6,527 nt of DNA, taken from contig CAINXF010000045.1 in assembly GCA_903854795.1 (NCBI GenBank), forward strand, positions 1 through 6,527, read 5' to 3'. Under the pieces are notes generated by a model. That model did no database searches, was not told the DNA's origin, and was given only the letters and a program-made list of their open reading frames with translations. This DNA is from Candidatus Kerfeldbacteria bacterium (GTDB lineage Bacteria; Patescibacteriota; Patescibacteriia; SBBC01). Below, in pieces: positions 1 through 3,636 of this stretch. Position numbers and translations under genes: made by a program. Every line of letters starts with the position of its first letter. The first letter of the stretch is position 1.

Positions 1-36
1 ATTCAAAACGAGGTGGCGGCCGGAGGCGCCTTGAGG

Positions 37-681
37 TCACTGTTCGAATTGGGGGTCGAAACATCGTTCAGGGCGTTTAGAGTGTGGGAGAATGTGCATA
101 CGGAAACGTATGACGAATTGCGCCACGTCGTCGAACCGTACGCGTACATATCCAGCCTTACGGACTTCCGAAAGGAAATGTTTGTGCTCGCCCTTCTGGT
201 CGCGGATGACCGGCGCGAGGATCATGATCCTCGTCCCCTTCGGGAGGGATCGGATGTGCTCGACGATCTGTTCGACCGTCTGTTTCGACACGATACGCCC
301 GCAGGTCGGGCAGTGCGGTACGCCGATGCGTGCGAACAACAGCCGAAGGTAATCATAAATCTCCGTCACCGTACCGACCGTCGACCGCGGGTTGTGCGTC
401 GTCGACTTTTGATCGATGGAAATTGCCGGTGACAACCCTTCGATCTGATCGACATCGGGCTTGTCCATGAGTCCCAAAAACTGCCGCGCGTAGGCGGAGA
501 GAGATTCGACATAACGACGCTGCCCTTCAGCGTAGATCGTATCGAACGCGAGCGACGATTTTCCCGAGCCCGACAATCCTGTGAACACGATGAGCTTGTT
601 CCTCGGGATCTCGAGGCTGACGTCCTTGAGGTTATGGACACGCGCACCGCGGATGATGATCTTTTCCTGCTGTTCTTTCAT
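37..681 (-). CDS. uvrA: UvrA, excinuclease ABC subunit A, N-terminal part only
   Basis: UvrA is the ATP-binding damage sensor of nucleotide excision repair; it loads UvrB at lesions. This frame encodes 214 residues, against about 940 in a complete UvrA. The start at 681 gives the usual N-terminus, with RGARVHNLK at 11-19 and Walker A GLSGSGKS at 35-42. Next come the [14 protein letters not shown] and [13 protein letters not shown] blocks, a signature-like NPRSTVGT, and CPTCG in the following domain. The match continues through [20 protein letters not shown] to about residue 185. The last 30 residues do not resemble UvrA, and neither do the other two minus-strand frames there, so the gene is either broken or joined to unrelated sequence. 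No Shine-Dalgarno precedes the ATG. A good promoter lies at 835-863, implying a leader of about 147 nt. Identity is certain; the state of the 3' side is not. Confidence 0.9.
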   Translation of the reverse strand: MKEQQEKIIIRGARVHNLKDVSLEIPRNKLIVFTGLSGSGKSSLAFDTIYAEGQRRYVESLSAYARQFLGLMDKPDVDQIEGLSPAISIDQKSTTHNPRSTVGTVTEIYDYLRLLFARIGVPHCPTCGRIVSKQTVEQIVEHIRSLPKGTRIMILAPVIRDQKGEHKHFLSEVRKAGYVRVRFDDVAQFVIRFRMHILPHSKRPERCFDPQFEQ

Positions 682-786
682 TGAAAATGATTCCGTCACG
701 AGGACGCGGTGACGATGAGGGTGTCCGGAGGACGGGACCCTAGCGGAACCGCGACGAGCGACACCATTAAGGGAAAGAGAGGTGTT

Positions 787-814
787 GGAAGAGGAAACCG
801 TAGGTTTCCTTTCC
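787..814. other. Stable hairpin in the predicted uvrA leader
   Basis: AGGAAACC (792-799) and GGTTTCCT (803-810) form a perfect 8-bp stem around a GTA loop. The flanking GGAA (787-790) and TTCC (811-814) add four pairs with G791 bulged. If uvrA starts at the promoter at 835-863, this lies about 15-40 nt into the transcript. No T-run follows on either strand, so it is not a simple terminator. Confidence 0.6.
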
Positions 815-834
815 AAACGCAGCAAAGCCGGACC

Positions 835-863
835 AGTATACACCCGACGTCAAGACCGGTCAA
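835..863 (-). promoter_or_regulatory. Sigma70-type promoter for uvrA
   Basis: On the minus strand TTGACC (863-858), a 17-base spacer and TATACT (840-835) make a near-consensus housekeeping promoter. It points at uvrA, with a predicted start near 828. The motif GTCAAG occurs twice on the plus strand, at 849-854 and 859-864, exactly one helical turn apart. One copy overlaps the -35 box, so it could be an operator or chance. Confidence 0.65.
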
Positions 864-868
864 GATAT

Positions 869-891
869 CCTTCCCCTCGCTGAGGGGAAGG
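869..891. repeat. Perfect palindrome of the CCCCTCC type
   Basis: CCTTCCCCTC (869-878) is the exact reverse complement of GAGGGGAAGG (882-891), around a 3-base loop. The 3' flank ends in GTGTAGCAAG (901-910). A related flank follows the degenerate palindrome at 1003-1020, so the two look like diverged copies of one element. The arm resembles the palindrome inside uvrC at 5015-5035. No T-run follows on either strand. Confidence 0.6.
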
Positions 892-970
892 GAGGAGGTC
901 GAGTGTAGCAAGACGACGGAAAAGGGTCACGTCCTTCTTTTTCCTAAAACAGTAAACCTCTCTCCGCGGC

Positions 971-1036
971 GTCCCGATTCGCTCACGCAATCGGGACTTG
1001 CTCCCCTCCCCTTGAAAGAGGAGACGTATAGCAAGC
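971..1036. repeat. Compound palindromic repeat: two hairpins in tandem
   Basis: GTCCCGATT (971-979) pairs perfectly with AATCGGGAC (989-997) around a 9-base loop. It is followed by an imperfect palindrome, CTCCCCTT then GAAAGAGGAG (near 1003-1020), and the tail GTATAGCAAG (1026-1035). That tail matches the one after the first palindrome (GTGTAGCAAG, 901-910) at nine of ten positions. The arrangement suggests a short non-coding repeat family, not a gene. Confidence 0.5.
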
Positions 1037-1083
1037 GCCCCCGGTCAGATCATATGATTCGATCTTTCCGGGGGCTTTTCTTT
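1037..1083 (+). terminator. Rho-independent terminator reading on the plus strand
   Basis: GCCCCCGG (1037-1044) pairs with CCGGGGGC (1068-1075). An inner AGATC/GATCT stem extends it across a small internal loop, and TTTTCTTT follows at 1076-1083. The T-run lies only on the plus-strand side. The genes on both sides are on the minus strand, so it ends no recognised gene. It may be a remnant, may end an unannotated plus-strand RNA, or may block antisense transcription. Confidence 0.65.
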
Positions 1084-1108
1084 GAACCCTCCATTGACTG
1101 AACGATTG

Positions 1109-1127
1109 ACGTCACGCCGCGTGACGT
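1109..1127 (-). other. Hairpin over the stop codon of the last cluster gene
   Basis: ACGTCAC (1109-1115) and GTGACGT (1121-1127) form a perfect 7-bp stem with a 5-base loop spanning the end of the gene at 1112-1492. No T-run follows on the minus strand, so it could stabilise the 3' end of the message but is not a convincing terminator. Confidence 0.35.
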
Positions 1128-1492
1128 GATTCCGGGTCGGTGAGGTCGACGAGCTCGCAACCAGTGGTCGCCTTCAGGTACGCCCTCATCTCGGCGACGA
1201 TCTCTCCCATGGAGACGAACTTCGTCTCGTACCAGGGGCAGCCGCCGTCGGGGTCGAACGGGTCCTCCTCGTTGGAGCAGGAGTGCACCCGGTTCACGCC
1301 GCCTTCGGCAGGCACCTGGTAACGCAGCACCTTCCAGCCACAGCACCCCTCGTTCGGACAGGCGCCGTTGAACGTCCGCATCACCTTCTGGTGAAGTGTG
1401 AGGCAGACGAACGCGATGGCGACGAGGACGGCGCTGATGATCACCGCGATCGCGAGCAGTGCGATCAGCGGCGCACGAACGATCCACTTCAT
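1112..1492 (-). CDS. Membrane-anchored zinc-ribbon-like small protein (cluster gene 9)
   Basis: Unrecognised protein of 126 residues and last gene of the small-protein run. A membrane helix spans about residues 9-31, with no lipobox or obvious cleavage site. The soluble part begins with CPNEGC (45-50), followed by C51, C72 and C85. C45, C50, C72 and C85 could bind one metal ion, although the second pair is split more widely than in a classic zinc ribbon. The CPxxGC opening is shared with the gene at 2590-2829. The rest is acidic and ends in a helical stretch (about 95-108). GGAGG lies 5 bases before the ATG, 12 bases after the stop of the preceding gene, consistent with one transcript. The positive residues just before and after the helix leave orientation unclear. 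Existence is well supported; function is unknown. Confidence 0.8.
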   Translation of the reverse strand: MKWIVRAPLIALLAIAVIISAVLVAIAFVCLTLHQKVMRTFNGACPNEGCCGWKVLRYQVPAEGGVNRVHSCSNEEDPFDPDGGCPWYETKFVSMGEIVAEMRAYLKATTGCELVDLTDPESRHAA

Positions 1493-1504
1493 GGCATCCT
1501 CCGC

Positions 1505-1897
1505 TCACGCCGCAGTGCGCGTCTCGAGCTGCTTCAGCAGCTTCCGACAACACGCTGAGAGTCGGACGACGAACGTGACGATCTGTCCACACTTGTCGCA
1601 CACCTTGTATCGGTAGCACGTCTCGTGGTCGCGAGACTCCTCCCTAAGGTACGCGAGGTGACCGCCACATTCCCGGTCGGGACAAGTGTCGGCCGCGAAA
1701 CGGATGTCGATGTGCCCGTCAGGACAACGCCGCAAGGTCTTGTGACCGACCACGCAGACAAAGTCAAAAGGCTGACCACAGGAAATGCAGTTTTCCACCA
1801 CGATCTCGCGCTCCTCCCTTGCGCGAGACCACCGATGCACCTTGGTGATCACGGCCGCGAGCAGCACGGCCAGTACCGCATACGGCAGAATGGTCAT
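1505..1897 (-). CDS. Membrane-anchored protein with two zinc-ribbon-like units (cluster gene 8)
   Basis: Unrecognised protein of 130 residues from the ATG at 1897. A helix at about 4-18 is followed by a basic, charged stretch. There are two Cys units: CISCG (37-41) with CPDGH (58-62), and CPDREC (72-77) with CDKCG (100-104). The second unit closely resembles that of the gene at 2590-2829: CP, then C, GG, two leucines, then CDxC. The start is ambiguous. The chosen ATG has GGAG 6 bases upstream and gives a hydrophobic N-terminus like its neighbours. A GTG at 1921 with AAAGGA would add eight residues, and an ATG at 1909 has no binding site. The stop lies 12 bases before the next gene. A metal-binding or redox role is inferred from the cysteines alone. 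Confidence 0.8.
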   Translation of the reverse strand: MTILPYAVLAVLLAAVITKVHRWSRAREEREIVVENCISCGQPFDFVCVVGHKTLRRCPDGHIDIRFAADTCPDRECGGHLAYLREESRDHETCYRYKVCDKCGQIVTFVVRLSACCRKLLKQLETRTAA

Positions 1898-1917
1898 GGG
1901 ACGCTCCATGTCAGAGA

Positions 1918-1986
1918 TCACCCGAATATCCTTTGATGCGTTGCATGATGCGTCATTCGGGCATGAAGGGTGGATGTCGGTAACAA
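1918..1986 (-). CDS. Possible short His-containing leader peptide (doubtful)
   Basis: A perfect AGGAGGT (1998-2003 region) follows a GTTCC-type hairpin, but no ATG lies at normal distance. The only candidate is TTG at 1986, 11 bases away. It would encode 22 residues with four histidines, including THHATH. Its TGA overlaps a GTG (1921-1919) that is an alternative start for the downstream zinc-ribbon gene, as in coupled translation. Unlike every other cluster member it is not hydrophobic. It could equally be a leftover binding site or a sequence error. Confidence 0.22.
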   Translation of the reverse strand: MLPTSTLHARMTHHATHQRIFG

Positions 1987-2035
1987 CGACGCTGTTGACC
2001 TCCTTTCCCGGTCGGGAACGAAGCGGAGCGCTCTT

Positions 2036-2149
2036 CTACCAGATGCTGTTGATCCACGTCCGCACGAGCATGATCGTGTCCCATCCGCCGCTGAGCAAGC
2101 CCAGTAGGATGAGTCCAACGACCAACGCCCACGGATTATCCGAGTTCAT
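2036..2149 (-). CDS. Tiny single-helix membrane peptide (cluster gene 7)
   Basis: Unrecognised 37-residue peptide. It has a short polar start (MNSDN), then a hydrophobic stretch at about 7-30 broken by GLLSGGWD, and a Trp-rich end (TWINSIW). It has no cysteine. The start is decided by AAGGAGGT six bases before the ATG, one of the best ribosome binding sites in the window. It follows the gene at 2179-2346 by 29 bases. A longer open frame runs upstream but would overlap that gene and is not needed. It could be a structural partner of the membrane zinc-ribbon proteins. Size and hydrophobicity also recall type I toxins or small regulatory membrane peptides, with no direct evidence for either. Confidence 0.65.
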   Translation of the reverse strand: MNSDNPWALVVGLILLGLLSGGWDTIMLVRTWINSIW

Positions 2150-2178
2150 GGGCACACCTCCTTGTAGGAACGGTGGCA

Positions 2179-2346
2179 CTACGCTTCGAGTATCGCCGTC
2201 TCTTCTTCGCGCGACATCAGGTGCAGTTCGCTGTCGCTCGGCGGGAACGGCCAGTGGACGATGATCGTGCCGATCACGTTCACCAGGAACATCCCGATGC
2301 CGAACAACACATCGAGCGCAACGACTTTGATCTTTTCGACCGTCAT
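2179..2346 (-). CDS. Small single-helix membrane protein (cluster gene 6)
   Basis: Unrecognised 55-residue protein. A short basic start (MTVEKIK) is followed by a hydrophobic segment at about 8-31 (VVALDVLFGIGMFL onward) and a polar, acidic tail with SREEETAILEA at the end. The positive-inside rule would place the N-terminus in the cytoplasm and the acidic tail outside. It has no cysteine. AAAGGA lies 8 bases before the ATG. It sits 47 bases after the preceding gene, the widest gap inside the cluster apart from the one before the gene at 1505-1897. No family recognised. Confidence 0.65.
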   Translation of the reverse strand: MTVEKIKVVALDVLFGIGMFLVNVIGTIIVHWPFPPSDSELHLMSREEETAILEA

Positions 2347-2393
2347 GCAGTACGTCCTTTCTTGTGCTGAACACTTTGTGGACTACGGCTTCC

Positions 2394-2564
2394 TTACGAA
2401 ACGAGAAAACCGCAGACGATACATGCGCAGCCGGTGATGACGGCACGCTCGGCGCACCATCCGACGACCTCACGGACCTGCAGTGGTCCGATGCCGGTCA
2501 TCATGACACACGCGGTACCGACGACGAACGAGACGAGTCCCGCGCCGATCAGCGACGTTGCCAT
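2394..2564 (-). CDS. Small two-helix membrane protein with Cys-rich C-terminus (cluster gene 5)
   Basis: Unrecognised 56-residue protein. Two hydrophobic segments, about 4-24 and 40-55, are joined by a short loop with one arginine and one glutamate. The second segment contains CACIVC (46-51). This is not a zinc-ribbon spacing, but two or three cysteines could take part in metal binding or a disulfide. AGGAGG seven bases before the ATG fixes the start; a longer frame upstream would run into the preceding gene. It begins 25 bases after that gene's stop. A helical-hairpin membrane protein of this size could be a holin-like or accessory subunit, but nothing favours one reading. Confidence 0.65.
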   Translation of the reverse strand: MATSLIGAGLVSFVVGTACVMMTGIGPLQVREVVGWCAERAVITGCACIVCGFLVS

Positions 2565-2589
2565 TTTGTGACCTCCTGTCACCTCAAGT

Positions 2590-2829
2590 TCAGAGTGTCG
2601 GCACCTCATCGGGCGAACCGAGAAGCACCGTGTACGGACACCGATCACAGCCGAACCTCGACCGCGTACCCTCCGAAGTCATAACATCACCGAGATGATG
2701 GAGCCGCCCGCCCTTGCACCCGTCCTCAGGGCAGTAATCAAGTAGCGAGCGACGCACACACTGGACGATCTTGATCACGATGAAGGTCGCGACCACGATG
2801 AACAGAAGAAGCGCTCCCAGCGTCTTCAT
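2590..2829 (-). CDS. Membrane-anchored single zinc-ribbon protein (cluster gene 4)
   Basis: Unrecognised 79-residue protein and the clearest minimal form of the cluster's design. A hydrophobic helix spans about 5-22, a basic junction (VRRS) follows, then one compact ribbon with C33, C38, C61 and C64 (CPEDGC and CDRCP). This is the spacing of a four-Cys zinc ribbon. The ribbon resembles the second unit of the gene at 1505-1897 and the first half of that at 1112-1492. The positive junction suggests the ribbon is cytoplasmic. AGGGAGGA lies a few bases before the ATG. The start is 14 bases after the stop of the tiny gene at 2844-2951, which appears to be its module partner. Expected role is metal, nucleic-acid or protein binding at the membrane; none is demonstrable here. 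Confidence 0.8.
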   Translation of the reverse strand: MKTLGALLLFIVVATFIVIKIVQCVRRSLLDYCPEDGCKGGRLHHLGDVMTSEGTRSRFGCDRCPYTVLLGSPDEVPTL

Positions 2830-2843
2830 GAATCCTCCCTGGA

Positions 2844-2951
2844 CTAGCCGACATTCTCGGCGAAGTACCGACGCGCACCGGCGATCAAGGCTCTGACCAC
2901 CGTACGCCCCCAGAGCACCACGATGAATACGATACAGAAGATGGCCTCCAT
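2844..2951 (-). CDS. Tiny membrane peptide, paralogue of the first cluster gene (cluster gene 3)
   Basis: Unrecognised 35-residue peptide. Hydrophobic residues fill 3-14, followed by an amphipathic basic part, GRTVVRALIAGARR (15-28), and a short polar tail. It resembles the 32-residue gene at 3359-3457: both have a short hydrophobic helix, then G-R-x-V-[VI]-[RK]-A, and a glycine-alanine pair. GGAGG seven bases before the ATG sets the start. It lies 12 bases after the zinc-ribbon gene at 2965-3333 and 14 bases before that at 2590-2829. The basic helix would lie on the cytoplasmic face of the membrane. Confidence 0.62.
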   Translation of the reverse strand: MEAIFCIVFIVVLWGRTVVRALIAGARRYFAENVG

Positions 2952-2964
2952 GGACTCGCCTCCC

Positions 2965-3333
2965 TCAAACGTTGTGTATCGTCTTCAGTCCGATCATGGG
3001 CTGAAGCATACGGCCGCATGCTTTGCAGCGACCTGACGGTTCGATGGTGTCCTCGTTGCACTGATGGCCATTGAGAAAGACGTCTTCGGGCGTCAGCGTC
3101 ACCTTCCCGCACGTCGTGCAGGTATCATGACACTCGCCGAAATCGATCCCGTCGAACTTCCGCGGTCCGCCACACGCGCAGTGCCGTGGAACGCTGTTGA
3201 AGCGCTGCTCGCACTTGCGCGCATGATCGATCACGTACGCGAGATTTGCGGCGACAACCACGACAGCCAGTACGACGAACAGCACCATGGGCACGGCATG
3301 CACGAGCGCCTCATGGATCGTGAGTTGACTCAT
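2965..3333 (-). CDS. Membrane-anchored protein with two Cys-pair domains (cluster gene 2)
   Basis: Unrecognised 122-residue protein. An N-terminal amphipathic stretch is followed by a strong membrane helix at about 14-36, then a basic junction. The soluble part has CACGG (52-56) with CHDTCTTCG (68-76), forming one likely metal site. H90, C92, C103 and C106 (CKACG) could form a second. The tail is short and hydrophobic-basic. It has the same overall design as the gene at 1505-1897, with a different first ribbon. GGAGGAGGA ends three bases before the ATG at 3333; a longer frame reaching 3426 has no binding site and overlaps the preceding gene. It follows that tiny gene by 25 bases. A zinc-ribbon fold is inferred from Cys spacing only. 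Confidence 0.82.
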   Translation of the reverse strand: MSQLTIHEALVHAVPMVLFVVLAVVVVAANLAYVIDHARKCEQRFNSVPRHCACGGPRKFDGIDFGECHDTCTTCGKVTLTPEDVFLNGHQCNEDTIEPSGRCKACGRMLQPMIGLKTIHNV

Positions 3334-3358
3334 GAGTCCTCCTCCATGAACGGCCAGA

Positions 3359-3457
3359 CTATTCGGCCCCGAATCCCGTCGCCTTAATGACGGCGCGCCC
3401 CAGATGCAAGAGCGCGTACACTGCAAGCACGCTTGCCCAGATGACGAACGGCCACAT
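3359..3457 (-). CDS. Tiny membrane peptide, first gene of the cluster (cluster gene 1)
   Basis: Unrecognised 32-residue peptide. A Trp-containing hydrophobic helix spans about 2-18, followed by LGRAVIKATGFGAE, which is like the equivalent part of the gene at 2844-2951. AGGAGG lies eight bases before the ATG. That binding site sits within a small hairpin (3463-3477), which might modulate translation of the whole run. The promoter candidate at 3496-3525 gives a leader of about 30 nt. It is too short for most gene finders. Support comes from the strong binding site, placement inside the operon and resemblance to its paralogue. Confidence 0.6.
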   Translation of the reverse strand: MWPFVIWASVLAVYALLHLGRAVIKATGFGAE

Positions 3458-3462
3458 TGCGC

Positions 3463-3477
3463 GTTCCTCCTTGGAAC
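3463..3477 (-). promoter_or_regulatory. Hairpin embedding the ribosome binding site of the first cluster gene
   Basis: On the minus strand GTTCC, AAGGA and GGAAC form a 5-bp stem and 5-base loop. The AAGGAGG sequence (3472-3466) lies half in the loop and half in the 3' arm. It is weak, but positioned to affect ribosome access to the first gene of the cluster. Confidence 0.3.
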
Positions 3478-3495
3478 AGTTCGAGGTGAACTCGT

Positions 3496-3525
3496 GCCAT
3501 ACTAACAACACATTCGCTATGTCAA
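3496..3525 (-). promoter_or_regulatory. Candidate promoter of the small-protein cluster
   Basis: On the minus strand a consensus TTGACA (3525-3520) is followed after 18 bases by TATGGC (3501-3496), a weak -10. TAGTAT (3504-3499) is an alternative -10 at 15 bases. Either predicts a start about 30-35 bases before the first cluster gene. Confidence 0.5.
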
Positions 3526-3579
3526 AGGACTCCCTATAGGCAGCCCATCATCAGGTACCAGACAGCAGTATCTATCGGC

Positions 3580-3609
3580 ACCATACTCCTCCGTTCTCAC
3601 AGGGGTCAA
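3580..3609 (-). promoter_or_regulatory. Second candidate minus-strand promoter upstream of the cluster
   Basis: TTGACC (3609-3604), an 18-base spacer and TATGGT (3585-3580) repeat the design of the candidate at 3496-3525, with the same spacing and TATGGY -10. The two boxes sit 84 bases apart. A 16-codon frame at 3534-3584 with a GGAGG in front begins inside this -10 box, so it would not be fully carried on a transcript from here. Confidence 0.3.
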
Positions 3610-3620
3610 GGCGGATTTCG

Positions 3621-3629
3621 TGGTATACT
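3621..3629 (+). promoter_or_regulatory. Extended -10 promoter of uvrC, leaderless start
   Basis: TGG followed by TATACT (3624-3629) is a good extended -10 element; no -35 is visible at 17 bases. The GTG start of uvrC begins at 3637, seven bases after the -10, where transcription itself would begin. No Shine-Dalgarno exists, so the message is predicted to be leaderless. Confidence 0.6.
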
Positions 3630-3636
3630 TTTTTCC

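Larger units (their letters stand above)
682..1111. other. Non-coding gap with palindromic repeats, uvrA leader and a terminator
   Basis: I see no credible gene in this 430-base stretch. Open frames on both strands are low in complexity and match nothing I recognise. From low to high coordinates it holds the uvrA leader with a 12-pair hairpin, the uvrA promoter on the minus strand, three GC-rich palindromes, and a plus-strand intrinsic terminator next to the last gene of the small-protein cluster. The repeat density marks it as a typical repeat-rich spacer. A 23-codon minus frame beginning with ATG at 767 lies in the uvrA leader but has no ribosome binding site. Confidence 0.7.

Noticed and set aside
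1..432. A plus-strand open frame antisense to uvrA
   Set aside because: Most of it is the complement of conserved UvrA codons. The first 125 bases alone do not resemble any family I know, although they remain unexplained.
862..1036. Possible CRISPR array, because similar units recur
   Set aside because: Only two degenerate palindromes of unequal spacing are present, without identical repeats or unique spacers and without cas genes.
709..1101. A 130-codon plus-strand open frame ahead of the terminator
   Set aside because: It runs through palindromic repeats, has low-complexity basic content, no binding site, and its end overlaps the terminator.
2036..2346. Tiny hydrophobic peptides as type I toxin-antitoxin genes
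   Set aside because: No antisense RNA promoter or terminator was seen beside them, and they sit inside a multi-gene transcription unit instead of standing alone.
1112..3457. Cluster as a prophage or plasmid fragment
   Set aside because: No capsid, portal, integrase, replication or att-like sequence is visible. Small membrane genes with strong binding sites are suggestive but not sufficient.
3534..3584. A 16-codon minus-strand frame with GGAGG in front, upstream of the cluster
   Set aside because: Its ATG lies inside a better -10 promoter box, the product is too short to judge, and no other promoter fits in front of it.
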